A DNA stretch of 64,000 nucleotides from Phoenix dactylifera (GCF_009389715.1 NC_052393.1:5642001-5706000), one strand, 5' to 3'. Numbered from the stretch's first letter, positions 24,888 through 35,361 are shown. The notes: generated by a model not told the origin, from the sequence alone. Numbers and translations: made by a program.

Positions 24888-25654
24888 AGAAACTCCATTT
24901 TGAAGCTTCTACTAGAAAGCTGTTTTAGCTTTCTCACAAAGCTAAAATAATAATATACAAAAAAAAAAAGCTAAAACAACTTACCGATTTTTTTACTAAA
25001 CACCTATATTCAATCTAAAAGTACTTTTGGAGGGCCAGAAAATGTGGCGCTCCAAAAGCTCACATAGCCTAAAACCTCGCGATCCCCTCTTGGCGGGTTT
25101 TAGAATATTAGTTGATTTTTGTTAGTATTAAAAAATATATATACTTGCATTCACCAAGATACTTGGTACATTCGGATCCACCATTCTCCAAAGTAATTCA
25201 TCTTTTTTTTAGAAAACCCTGAAATAGACGATTCAATTTTTGAATAGTGAGGATAAGGGTGGAATCAGTTCAGGTCGAACCAAAATATGAGTCAGAATTA
25301 GATACATAATAGATCAAAAATTTGTCGATCTGAACTAAATTTTTATTAAAAAGATTAAAAATTCGGATCCAAATTTAATAATTTTATTAAATAGATAAAC
25401 TAATCCGATCTATAATAAATTGAATCAAATTAAATAGGTTAACAGTTAAAGCATTGGTACCCCTACCTAAGATTTCTAGATATCAAAATGAGAGGCACCA
25501 AATATGGAGCCAGACCTCCAAATGAATTTGCGGGAATTGGGATAAAATCACCTTTTGGGCCTGACTTGCTCTAGCTGGAGACAAACCAAGTCTGCATGCC
25601 AATATGAATACCTAACGGTGGTGGCCGATTTGATGGAACTTGAGTGGAAGGTGG

Positions 25655-25686
<32 letters not shown>

Positions 25687-26655
25687 CAAACGGGAAAATA
25701 TTCGATCACCTGCCTTGGTCCCCTTTTCTGCCCCAAATTCACTAAATTGAGCTCCAAGTGCTAATTAATTACACTCGTAAGAAGGAAGGCTTTTCCCTTA
25801 TGCCATCCGCAATGATCCTCGTTGATCTCTAAAATTCCAGAAAAAGTATAACGGAACTCAAAATGAAGGGCACCAGGCCTTGGGAGGGCCCTAGTCTTTT
25901 CGACCCTTCTGGTTTGGTTCATTAGTTCCGATAAAAGGATCATTCCACGTCCATAAAACTACTTACAAAAGGGAGATACCTGAATCCACGGTAATTGTTG
26001 GGTCCAGATTAATCCTATATCGAAAGTGATGATAAAATTGGCCTCTCTTTTTTTAAAAAAGTTGAATTTGGTTCCAGTGGTATTAGCTGTGCCGGGAAGC
26101 CATGTTGCCGAATTGGCATACGAAGTATGTTGCCCAGCGGTATAAATACTATTATTATCCTATGGCGGTTTATCCGAAGTTGTTGAGAATTTACCCCAAA
26201 ATCATCGGATTTCCTGCATAATTTATATGAATTTTTTGGAATTTGCCTAAAGAACAGGATTTTGTGTCCCATTGCAAATGTTGGCTTTCTTGTTGTGAAC
26301 GGGTAACCTATATATGTTTGACCATGCAAATGTTGTGAATATTTGATGTGGCCCAGAAATCTATATGCGCTAAATCCGAATTAATACCATGGTACTATAT
26401 GCGTGCACTGTCCATTTTGTCCATTTGATGTATGAGCATAAAATCTCTCAAACATATGATCTTTTAGGCAATGAAGGGGGCATTCTTTGGCCCTTTTTCA
26501 ATGCTTTCAGGTTTTCTTCTTCTTCATTATTATTATTATACCTCATGCTGCTGGCTGGCAATGAAGGGGTTCCCTTTTTTTGCTTCCTTGATTTCCCCGT
26601 AGGACCTGCTCCGATCCACTGGGATTGCAGGTCATCTCGGCTGCTATTTCTTCCA
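24401..26655. other. Repeat-rich intergenic DNA
   Basis: Contains a run of 34 T at 24853-24886, which may be the tail of a minus-strand retroposon. An (AT)n microsatellite lies at 25657-25685. Related short blocks, 'aaaggatcattcca' followed by 'agtcccatatcga' or similar, occur near 24670-24765 and 25930-26025, and with variants near 26880 and 36810-36945. No gene supported. Confidence 0.45.
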
Positions 26656-26664
26656 CAGGATCAT

Positions 26665-26772
26665 CTCTTCCGAACTATTTCCACTACTCTCGGCGTGGGT
26701 TCTTTTGCTAAGGTGAAACTGGCCGAGCATGTTCTCACATAAGGTCGCCATCAAGATACTCAATCGCTCTGT
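26665..26772 (+). pseudogene. SnRK1/SNF1-like kinase N-lobe fragment, left copy
   Basis: Reads TTLGVGSFAKVKLAEHVLT, the glycine-rich loop of SNF1-related kinases, with Ala in place of the usual loop Gly (GxGSFGKVK). A 5-bp loss after CTCAC gives an immediate stop. The following bases still spell GCCATCAAGATACTCAATCG (AIKILN, including the catalytic-lysine motif) in another frame. Only this small part of the kinase is present, so it is a non-functional fragment. Confidence 0.75.
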
Positions 26773-27578
26773 GAGTGTGAGGTGAAAGAAAGAACAAGGC
26801 TCTCTCTCCCCCCCTCCTCTTCTAAAAAGAAATAGAATGAATATGTTTTAGCGTTTATTTGATTCGTGAGTCCCAACAAAAGGATCTTTCCACGTAAATA
26901 GAGGGGAGACTCCTGCAATTAGCATGGGCGCGGTTGCTGGTATCCGAGCGCTCGCTTTTTTGTAGAATAATTTCCTCTTTTCCTCAACCCTCTTGTTGTT
27001 GTGGAATTTCCCCTTCTCCTCAACCTTGCACAGAACCGTCACCTTTTTTATAATGCCTTGTTGGGTTCTCGTTGGGTTTTACGGTCTTGCCAAGAAATCT
27101 TATTTGTTATGGTAAAGACGTCTGCATTCCTCTGCTCCCTATTAAATACGCCACTCATCTTTTACCTTATGTTCACCCAACAATACATAGCAATATTTTG
27201 ATAAAATAACCGGTCCATAACCATTGAATAAAAGAACTGTTCCATAATCACTAAATATCGATTTAGATAGTGCCACCTCTTACCATTTTATATGAGGGAT
27301 GAGGTTCGGTTTTGAAAGATGCTGGTTCTCACTTCATCGTTGAGCTTTGATTACACGAGTCTCAATTTGATCTGCTAGAAGATGTGGGCCAAATAAGGTG
27401 GGGTGAATATGACATGGGATCTTTTCTGAAAAATTATCTAGTTTATATCTATTGGTAATATCTTCATCTCATCTCCATATCAAGTCACATGTCAAGACTC
27501 CATAATTCTAAAAATTTCGTTTTTTGAATCTTCGATATATGATTTGATATGGAGATGAGATGAAGATACTACTAATAA

Positions 27579-28524
27579 TGTTGTGGTTCAAATCTGGCCT
27601 GAAGGTGATCACGCCAGAGGAGCCGAAGGAGCTGCTGAAAGGTTGAGGAAGAGGGTGAGCCACTTCCCGTGCGACAGTGTACCTGCACGAAGCTTCACCG
27701 ATAGTTTCGGTGAGGGCCCTCCGACGCTCAAGTTAGAGCGGAGATTAGTTAGCCCAAAGAAGGTCCCCTAGACGTTACTTGCTGGGACTATTTATAATTC
27801 CCGTGGAGGTGCCCAGGTGGCGGAGGTTGGGCCCATCCTCATTATGGGAAGAGATGGCTCTCAGCCAGATGGTGCGCAGCTGGAGCTTGCTTGAGGCACA
27901 TAGTGCAGACTGTTCTTGTGAACGGTAAGGCGTTGACAGTTGAAGCAGGGTATGGCTGGAGTAGCGTGGCGTTGTCCTTGATTGTTGTTGGTCGGCAAGC
28001 AAAGCATGGCGTGGAGATGTCGTAATGTATGGCTATGTAAGCAGGCGTGGGCGAGGCCGAGCTCGATGAGGGGTCGCATCGCGTATCCGGCGAGGTCGGC
28101 TTGTCGGGTGCTGAGGTCGGTCTCGCTTTCTCGATTCCGAGGTGTGCTCGTTAAAGCGCACCGAGCTCAAAGGTCGAAGCGCATTGTTTGATGGGGCGCA
28201 CCGAATTTGGCTGGGGCATGTCGTCGGATATCAAGGGTGTCCTGAGCTCGGGTCAGGGCGTAGCGGCGAATATGAATGGCGCCCCGAACTTGGGTCGGGG
28301 CGCGTCGGCGAACACAAGGGGGGTCCCGAGCTTGAGTCGAGGCGTCATCACAGGTGTTAGGAGACGTTACAACAGGTCGTAGTAGATGAGAGATCTGGTC
28401 GTGGTCAAGTAAGCTTTTGGCGGAGCCTGAGATTGGGCCGATTCTGAGCAGGGTTATGGTCCTGCCCGGCCGAGATAGGACAGTCCTTTGCTCTGAGCAG
28501 GACGATCCATTTTGCTTCCCATCA
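27579..28524. mobile_element. Solo LTR, 946 bp
   Basis: Starts TGTTGTGGTTC and ends CCCATCA (TG..CA). It is flanked by AATAA (27574-27578) and AATAG (28525-28529), a 5-bp target duplication with one mismatch. The related block at 38330 reads CTAATAATATCAATATT, which is the unoccupied site. No internal retroelement genes are attached. Open frames inside are LTR noise. Confidence 0.85.
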
Positions 28525-29170
28525 AATAGTATCAATATTAAAGATATATTTTGCTTTCACCGGGATTCTCAAATATCTTGGCGATCGCTGTAAAGCAATT
28601 CAACTTTTTTTTAATAAAAAAACTAAAATAAACAATTCAACTATCATGGGACTCCACGTAAATAACCTTAACCAAATAAATAAATGATAGGTACCAAACA
28701 TAGGCCCGGACATTATTTAAAAATTCCAAACATGCGCACCATTTTTTAATCCTAGCAGGTTGATTTCTAATGATGTACATAGGATTCCGGCCCCGATGCT
28801 TTGACACTAATTTCTGTCATCCAGGAAATCCCTCGTTACTTGGATCCAGTTCGCATATTAATTTGAATCTTTTAGTGGATAAGTCATCTCCTTTTATCCA
28901 ATATCACTAACCTATTGGCTATTGACAAGACTTAGCAGTTAGCACCCACTTATTAAGAATAAAAATGGAATATAAAAAATTCGAGAAAACCAATTACACA
29001 GAAAGATATTTTTGGAACTCAATTAAAACGAGAAGTATTTCTTAAAAATTAATTTTTTAACGTAAATATAGTGGACTGATTTGGAAAACAAGAAGTGTAC
29101 CAAGATATCACACAACCGTATTATATTTTAAGGAATTCAAATTTTCGTTGGTTAAGTATGACTATGTTGC

Positions 29171-29179
29171 TATATATAT
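29171..29179 (+). promoter_or_regulatory. TATA-like element upstream of truncated OPT copy
   Basis: TATATATAT in the context GTTGCTATATATATGCCGAG, shared with the OPT gene's upstream region (42033-42041). Function not shown. Confidence 0.3.
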
Positions 29180-29438
29180 GCCGAGCAAAAATGAGTACAG
29201 ATTGATTGGAATAGTATCTATCCTCGCTCTTGATTTTTGCAACAGCTCGGAAAAAGAAAACCATCAATATTTCCCTTCCAATAATAGCGGGAGATTCTCT
29301 ACTTCCATAATTCTATTCCTCCACGCTCCTGGCTCCTCCTATAACTATAACGACCGGCCCCGAGTCCGAGTACGCGACCAATACCTCCACAAATTCCTCC
29401 TCCAATCCGGCGGAGACGATCTAAAGAGCAGAAGAGGG

Positions 29439-29516
29439 ATGAATAAGCGAGAAGGAGAACGAGAGGCGGCGACCAAGGCGTCGACGGACGTGGAGAAGAC
29501 CGCCGGGCACAACTGA
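29439..29516 (+). pseudogene. Truncated OPT gene start fused to foreign sequence
   Basis: ATG at 29439 reads [19 protein letters not shown], matching the first 19 codons of the intact OPT gene ([19 protein letters not shown]). It then enters the unknown-family block (KTAGHN, stop at 29516). All membrane segments are missing. The upstream region is largely retained, so the locus could still be transcribed. Confidence 0.88.
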
Positions 29517-31938
29517 CCGCTCCAAGGACAGTTTAAAGTTTCAAGTCAATGGTAGTTTCAATCTCCAATTTTGATTTCAATGTTCCCTTTCTTTGCTCAT
29601 GATTCCGGCCTTTTTTCCATATCGGCGACTAGACTTCTGTTAGCATTCGTTAGATCTTTCATGTCAAACTCTGGCTCGATGTTGACTTCTAAATTTTCTT
29701 CTTCTATGCCTTTCATGTCATAGTTCTGTTCGCTACTAACATGCCAATTCAACAAAAATGATGGCAAAGCAATATAACATTCATTGTTCATGTGGCTATA
29801 AAAGCTGTTGACTATACTTGCTCTAACTTCAACATTCCAACTAATCTGACCATGGAAGTACTTGTATGTGTCCTTGGTGCATACTGCAAGCCAAACATTG
29901 GTTTCTTAATGCCATCTACCAACCATTGCTTTCCTAACCATTTGTCAATCCAGGACTACTTTTTTTCCTTCAATTGACCATGAAAGACTGAAACTCTTCC
30001 CATCAAAATGTTAAAACTAACAAAGATAATTAAGAGTAACCTTACTAAATGTCATCAAAATGTACTTCTTAAACGTTTCCTGTGCACTTTTTTGATCCCT
30101 AACTTTCTCTCCCCTTTCGTAAGCAAAGCTGGTGCCTCTTTTACCATATGTGGCTGAACTAAATTCTGAGGTTGCCTTTCTTTGTCATAGCACCAAGCTG
30201 TGCATCCTTGTTTTCTCCAGAATTTATATTTTCATTATCAAACAAAAAAATGATATTAGAGATAATTGGTTCACATCTTGTAACCAATAATAAGCTTTCA
30301 ATTTTGCTTATGTGTCCCATTAATTATAAGAAGCTTCTGGTTCATGATTCTACTCTTTCTAGGAATAGTAAATATCCCTACAAGGTTCCCACAGGCAACT
30401 TAATAATGCATGGTCATTCTTGGTTAGTTCCTGACATTGTTGGGCTGCAGAGTCTCAAAATAATATGAGAAGCATGCATGCAGATTGGCGCATGCTATAA
30501 GGACATTATAGCATGTTTCTACATTTTAGCTCTAAGCTTTATAAACAAAATTAATTGCTCTAGTATTTACTTTATATCCCTTATAGATCCAATCAGTATG
30601 TTACATACCAAAACACAGATGACCACATGTTGACTACATGAACATTATCATACGCATGCATATCTGTGCATGCTGTATGACCATTTTTTAGGTGCTTTGA
30701 GCACTTGCTGTTATGTAAAGGGGCATTCACTGCCCCTGCACCCATTTGCACTTCTTGCAACTAAGAGTTTTATTACTACGTTGGCAAGATACTTTGGCAT
30801 ATTAATAAAAGTTACTCCCTCAGCAAGTATCCTTGACAGCTAGAGTTTTAACTTGCATTTTAATTGCCAAATGTTTGCATCTTTGACTGTCACTACCACA
30901 AAAGCATTATCTGTTGCATAAAGGGCCACACTGGAATACATAGAATATGCCAGTGACCTTAATATTTCGTTGCAACTTAGACCAAAACCAACTGTTAATC
31001 TCATAGATTGACCAATTGATAGAACTGAGCCATGCTCTTGATGTCTGTTTAAGACTTTTAATCTCACAATTGTGTGATCATGTTTAATGGTGTTTGAGCT
31101 GAGCCAGGCTGTCAATGAAATAAGTGTGGGATAAATAACTGGGGGCCTAACTACTGATCCAGATTCCTCCATAGCCATTGCTCTGCATTTGGTCTACCTC
31201 TATCAACAAAGAATAGATAGCTTTAATTCCTCCCGAATCCCAACAGTCATCTGCTTTTGAGTTTCCTGATGGCTAGGCAATAATAATAGTAATGCTGGCT
31301 TCTATTTTATATTTCTAACAGTAGAGATGAAGATTGCACATTGAATTATTGTTAGGTTTTTGAGGCTCTTCTTTTCATTGCTGTTAGTCGCCATAGACAT
31401 TTCAGTTCTGATTTTGTTGGCCTTGGTTCAGAGCTTTCTTCAACTTTTGTATATTGAGAGCCTTGTAAACATTTATTATTGCATCAAGGTTGAAACATTG
31501 GACTTCTCTGCCTCAATTGGTAACTACTTAAAGGAGCTCAAGGAATTTATTTGCTTGGGGTGAGTGGAAGAAGGGGAAATTGGGTTTCAGATGGACAGAC
31601 AAAGAACATAAAGGAAGTTAATTTGAAGGAAAAAATTACACTCTCTCTCTCACACTCACACGCACACGCACACATGCCAACTCCACCTTAGCATTTACAA
31701 CGTTTTCTAGAATTTATATACATGAAAACTTGCTTTAGGTCTTAGAGGAATTAATTATATTGGAAAATAAATTCTTTTGCAGCTTGGCTGGAGATGAGGG
31801 ACAGGGATGCTGAAGCAACATACAGGGCAAATGTGAGGAGAAATGATGAGGCCCTGCAGCGAATGCAAAGCAAAGTGCAGGCTGCTGAATACATGCAGCA
31901 GAGTTCAGAATGTACGTTCGGTGGGCCATGCTTGCAGC
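29503..31938 (+). repeat. Segmental duplicate B (matches 15.15-17.64 kb)
   Basis: Near-identical to copy A over about 2.4 kb, including the same first bases (CGCCGGGCACAACTGACCGC), a 27-bp insertion near 30885 relative to A, and both coding-type modules. Unlike A it continues uninterrupted into the complete B1 reading frame. Confidence 0.88.
31360..31563 (+). CDS. Upstream module of the unknown family, copy B1
   Basis: Open frame with a hydrophobic stretch (VAIDISVLILLALVQSFL), then VETLDFSASIGNYLKELKEF. Relative to A1 it lacks exactly 30 bp (SAAHLDARSN), leaving the frame open. It ends at the same GGGGTGAGT donor-like site, 230 bp before the B1 frame. It may be an exon or a 5' leader segment; phase does not join B1 directly. 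Confidence 0.35.
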   Translation: MRLFFSLLLVAIDISVLILLALVQSFLQLLYIESLVNIYYCIKVETLDFSASIGNYLKELKEFICLG

Positions 31939-32228
31939 GCAATCAGCAGCTACAATCTGCATTCCGACCAGGATCATGGCCTGGGGAGCAGCAGCACTTA
32001 CAATACGTGGTGCCTGGACCAAACTTGCAACCTGGTGATCAGCAACAGTACCCAGCAAACTTCTCTTCTAATCCAACCTCATGGCCTAGAGAGCAGCAGT
32101 ACTTACAATACGTGGTGCCTGAACTAGACTTGCAACCTGGTGAACAGCAGTACCCCGCATACTTTCCTTCTAATCAAACTTCATGGCCGAGTGAACAGCC
32201 AATCTTGCAACCTGGTGAGCAGCAGTAG
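31794..32228 (+). CDS. B1: glutamine/proline-rich repeat protein of unknown family, 144 aa
   Basis: The best-preserved member. ATG at 31794 lies 11 bp after an acceptor-like TTTTGCAG, suggesting an intron in the 5' leader. Residues 1-35 are charged and helix-like (MRDRDAEATYRANVRRNDEA..). Residues 62-144 are two and a half 34-residue repeats of the type EQQxLQYVVPxxxLQPGEQQ plus YPA-FxSNxTSWP, stopping at TAG 32226-32228. No signal peptide, membrane segment or known domain is seen. Frame intactness while paralogues A1-A3 are broken suggests, but does not prove, that it is coding. An upstream exon (31360-31563) may belong to the transcript. No function assigned. Confidence 0.5.
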   Translation: MRDRDAEATYRANVRRNDEALQRMQSKVQAAEYMQQSSECTFGGPCLQRNQQLQSAFRPGSWPGEQQHLQYVVPGPNLQPGDQQQYPANFSSNPTSWPREQQYLQYVVPELDLQPGEQQYPAYFPSNQTSWPSEQPILQPGEQQ

Positions 32229-32292
32229 CTAGCAGAGTCGACTTTTGAGCTTGATCCATCCTCTAGTAAGTAGATTCACTTAGAAAGATTGA

Positions 32293-32320
32293 TGCCTATA
32301 TATATATATATATATAGGCA
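32293..32320. repeat. Perfect 28-bp AT-cored palindrome
   Basis: TGCC(TA)10GGCA is self-complementary over all 28 bases, 65 bp after the B1 stop codon. It would form a stable hairpin in RNA or a cruciform in DNA. (TA)n tracts also expand by slippage, so a role in 3'-end formation is only a possibility. Confidence 0.6.
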
Positions 32321-32419
32321 TTTGCTTCTACCAATGCCATTTTAATAATGCATTTTTGGGTAAATAAAATATGAGCAGAGATTGCTAAAGCATGCGGCAA
32401 TAAATGCTGTTTTTCGATG

Positions 32420-33867
32420 TGCTCTAACTGTAACCCTGGCAATGCATGCATCCACTGAACTTTCCATGCCTTCTTTATTTTCCTAAGCACTTGCAGGTCT
32501 ATGAATTATTAAATTTTCTTCTCTACCAATTGGCCACGAAAGAATGCTATTTCTCACATAAAATTATTGAAGTCAACAACCATAAATAAGAGTAACCTTC
32601 CAAAAGCTGCTTCAACACCTCTCAGAGGTTTCATCAAATTATCAAAATATACTTCTTGCTTCACAACCATTCAAATCATGCACTTTTCTTGTTCTGGATT
32701 GATATCTCCTCTTTCTAGGCAGCCTCTTGCTCCTTCTACCGTATGTAGCTGAACTACGTACGCAAATTAGTTCTTATAGAGACTTTAGCTTCTTTCTCAT
32801 AGGATATCCTAGCTGTCATCATGTTGTTGGAATAACTTGCCCTGTCACCAAGAGGCTCGTGAGTTAGTATGTTTGACACCTAAAGTTTATAAATGATCTT
32901 TCAATTTACCGAACAGTCTCTTTGGCGATTTTCATTACCTTGTATCTGTTTAAACAGCACTATGCCACTAACTGTTAATGCAAGGTTATGACAATTTATT
33001 TATTTATTTTTTTCTTTTTTTGAGAGAGAAGTTTGTTTCCTTAATATAGAAAGGCACGCTATGATACCTAGAAAATATTAGTTACCCTAATTTTGATTGC
33101 ACACTCAGACTCAAAGCAACTAATAAAGTCATAGAGAGTCATAGATTGACTTTGAAGAGAATAGTAGCAAGTAGCAAACCAATTTCACATATGTTGCAAG
33201 TAAAGCCAATATATAAGTGTTAAAGACATCAAGCCATGCTCCCGAGGCCGGCTAGTGACCTTTAATTGGACATTTGGGTGGTTGTAGATTAAAATTTTAA
33301 GAAATCGAACCAAGTTGTTGATGAAACAGGTTTTCTTAATACATTTGTGCATATAGGAATTTTTTGACCTCTGTCCTATGTTTCATCTGCAAGATAAGGC
33401 AAAGTTGAGGATGATGTAAGCAACAAATACATTAATTTCCAGCCTGGTCATTGCTCTGCTTCAGTTTAATGGTAGGATTCAAGGCTGATATGAGAAGGTC
33501 CTAACATTGGACTCTGTTTCAATTAGCATTCAGCGGCTCTTTGCTTCGATGCTACTTCAGAGCATACCTGAAGGGGGGCTCCATGCAGTTTTTTATCTTC
33601 TCAGAGTGAGGGTAAGAAGAAGGAATGGGATCTTGGATGAAATAGACAAGGAACATGGACTTCTTTTTCCCTGGAGAAAAAAGCTCGGCAAAAGTTTGAA
33701 CAGGATCAAATTAGAATGCAATCTCTGTCTTTCTCTCTCTCATGTTATTGACTAATTTTCATATAAAAATATGGTTTCAGACCATTTGTAACTTTGCCAA
33801 CAAATATAGATGGAAACACGATGGAGTTTCAGGAGAACCTAATGGGAGATTGAATTCTGCTGCAGAC
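32420..33867 (+). repeat. Upstream part of B2, an old diverged duplicate of the B1 region
   Basis: Weak but ordered similarity to the B1 region: 'accttccaaaagctgcttca..gtatgtagctgaacta' near 32595-32760 versus 30030-30165; 'agccatgctcccgaggccgg' near 33235 versus 31030; 'attggactctgtttcaatt' near 33505 versus 31497; and 'gtgagggtaagaagaaggaa' near 33607 versus 31561. Divergence is far greater than between A and B, so this duplication is older. The LDFSASIG module is disrupted here. Confidence 0.6.
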
Positions 33868-34788
33868 ATGCTAGAGATGGAAGATTTCAATCTTGAAGCA
33901 ACATTTGAGGTTGACATAAACATAGAGGATTTTCTGGTGCCAATGGAAACTGAAGGGAACGATGCATCTGGGCAGCAGGACCCTGGACACTCGTCATTTG
34001 GGCCAAGCGCACTGCATGGTGAGCTTCAGCACTCGACACCCAGTTCATCTCCACTAGCCTCCTTGTCCGGAGAGCAGCAGCATGCAGAGTGCTCGATGCC
34101 TGGGCCCATATCAAAATCTGGTGAATGTCCGCACTCAGCATCCAAGACCGATGAGCCGCCGTCTGGTTCGCAGCAGCACTCAGTGCACTCGGAACCCGGA
34201 CCAAGTTCCCAGTCTGGTCGGCAGCAGCCGTTGCCTCCGTCGTCCTCAGTTGGTGAGCAGCAGCACTTGGACCCAGCAACTGCAGGAGGTTCATTGCCCA
34301 CCGAGCATCAAAACTCCGGCAATTCCAGGAAATCGTCTTTTAGGCCTACTGGAGAGCCTGGCAAGTGGATATTGGATGCCTGTTTGGGATGGGTGCCAAT
34401 GCCTTTCCCAGAGGACTTGTTGCCCGCGGAGGTCTCACGGCCTCAAATGCAGCGGCAGAGATCGAGCTCACAGCCTGTTGATCGGCGGCATCCGGTGGCG
34501 CATAGCTCACAGCCTGCTGATCGGCGGCACCCGGTGGCGTGTAGCTCACAGTCTGGTGATCGGCGGCGGCAACCAGTGACGGATAGCTCACAACCTGGTG
34601 ATCGGCGGCGGCAACCAGTGACGGATAGCTCACAACCTGGTGATCAGCGGCGGCACCCAGTGGCGTTTAGCTCACAGCACCCTGGACACTCGAAATTTGG
34701 GCCAAGCGACTGCATGGTGAGCTTTAGCACTCGACACCCGGTAGATTTCTACAGAATAAAAATAGTGCAAAAAATTTCTACAGAATAA
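33868..34788 (+). CDS. B2: Ser/Gln-rich repeat protein, diverged paralogue of B1
   Basis: Start candidates are ATG 33868 and, aligned with B1's start, ATG 33877. The open frame itself extends upstream to 33742. A CTGCTGCAG acceptor-like site lies at the same place as in B1. Alignment of LEMEDFNLEATFEVDINIED with B1's LEMRDRDAEATYRANVRRND supports common descent. The tail is Ser/Gln/Pro/His-rich with SGEQQH and VGEQQH motifs, then five 13-14-residue repeats (34465-34670). The last ~30 codons are odd. A 60-bp piece of the gene's own 33983-34045 is repeated at 34680-34741 with a 1-bp loss. The frame then runs into AT-rich, probably transposon, sequence and stops at 34788. The original C-terminus has therefore probably been lost. 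No recognised domain or function. Confidence 0.45.
   Translation: MLEMEDFNLEATFEVDINIEDFLVPMETEGNDASGQQDPGHSSFGPSALHGELQHSTPSSSPLASLSGEQQHAECSMPGPISKSGECPHSASKTDEPPSGSQQHSVHSEPGPSSQSGRQQPLPPSSSVGEQQHLDPATAGGSLPTEHQNSGNSRKSSFRPTGEPGKWILDACLGWVPMPFPEDLLPAEVSRPQMQRQRSSSQPVDRRHPVAHSSQPADRRHPVACSSQSGDRRRQPVTDSSQPGDRRRQPVTDSSQPGDQRRHPVAFSSQHPGHSKFGPSDCMVSFSTRHPVDFYRIKIVQKISTE
34465..34670 (+). repeat. 39/42-bp coding minisatellite in B2
   Basis: Five units encoding SSQPxDRRHPVAx (39 bp, two units) and SSQxGDxRRxPVxx (42 bp, three units), all in frame. The repeat differs from the 102-bp unit of B1, so the two paralogues have gained different arrays. Confidence 0.85.
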
Positions 34789-35136
34789 AAATATGTGTAG
34801 AAAATTACTGCAGCTTTAAAGCCGTGCAGATTTTCTACACAGTAAATTTTGTGCAATCTATTTTTTTGCGATCTTTAATTTCTGTACAGAATTTTTTGTA
34901 CCTTTAAAATCTATGCAAAAAACTCTTGTATTTTTAAAACATGTGAAAAAATTATTGTTGCTTTAAAAAATGTACATATTATTAGCGGTTTCAAAATATA
35001 TATTGCTACGTTGAAAACATGCAAAAATTACAAAGTTACATTACTTGTTATATTTTTTAGTATGATTATTTAATTTTATTGATATTATTTCTCTTTATTA
35101 TATTAATTTAAAATCTAAAATCTAACTCAAAACTTT

Positions 35137-35361
35137 ATGAATCAAAAGAGTACTAATAAAAAGATAAATTGGCATATCCAAATTCGTCATAAATTTGTAA
35201 GGGAACTCAAAAAGAATAATGTCATTTTTTTGAAATTTGTCAAGTTTGAGAAAAACTTTATAGATTATTTAACCAAGGAGTTGTTTAGGAGTGGAGTCCT
35301 AAATTCATCTAAAAGGATGGGGCTTAAGCCCACTATTTGGTCACTGACAGTTGATACCTGA
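35137..35361 (+). pseudogene. Copia retrotransposon RNase H C-terminal remnant
   Basis: Reads WHIQIRHKFVRELKKNN..DYLTKELFRSG, matching the HIDIRYHFIRE..D-LTK signature at the end of Ty1/Copia polyproteins. The rest of gag-pol is absent. It is followed by about 550 bp of non-coding DNA, then the 3' LTR. Confidence 0.8.

Larger units (their letters stand above)
26660..29502 (+). repeat. Duplicated block, left copy (SnRK1 fragment to OPT start)
   Basis: Collinear with 36565-38752 plus 41838-42540. Order: kinase fragment, 'ctccacgtaaat' stretches, 'ttcacccaacaatacata', 'tatcaatattaaag', 'aggcccggacatt', then the OPT upstream region and first codons. This copy carries a solo LTR (27579-28524) missing from the right copy. 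It lacks the right copy's ~540-bp (about 37383-37921) and ~3.1-kb (38753-41837) insertions and about 120 bp of OPT leader. It ends abruptly at 29502 against the unknown gene family. Confidence 0.85.

Noticed and set aside
24604..24888. 94-codon frame ending in poly-Phe
   Set aside because: The C-terminus is a 34-T run; low complexity and no motif.
27861..28535. Minus and plus frames of 60-122 codons
   Set aside because: They lie entirely within the solo LTR and have no gag or pol features.
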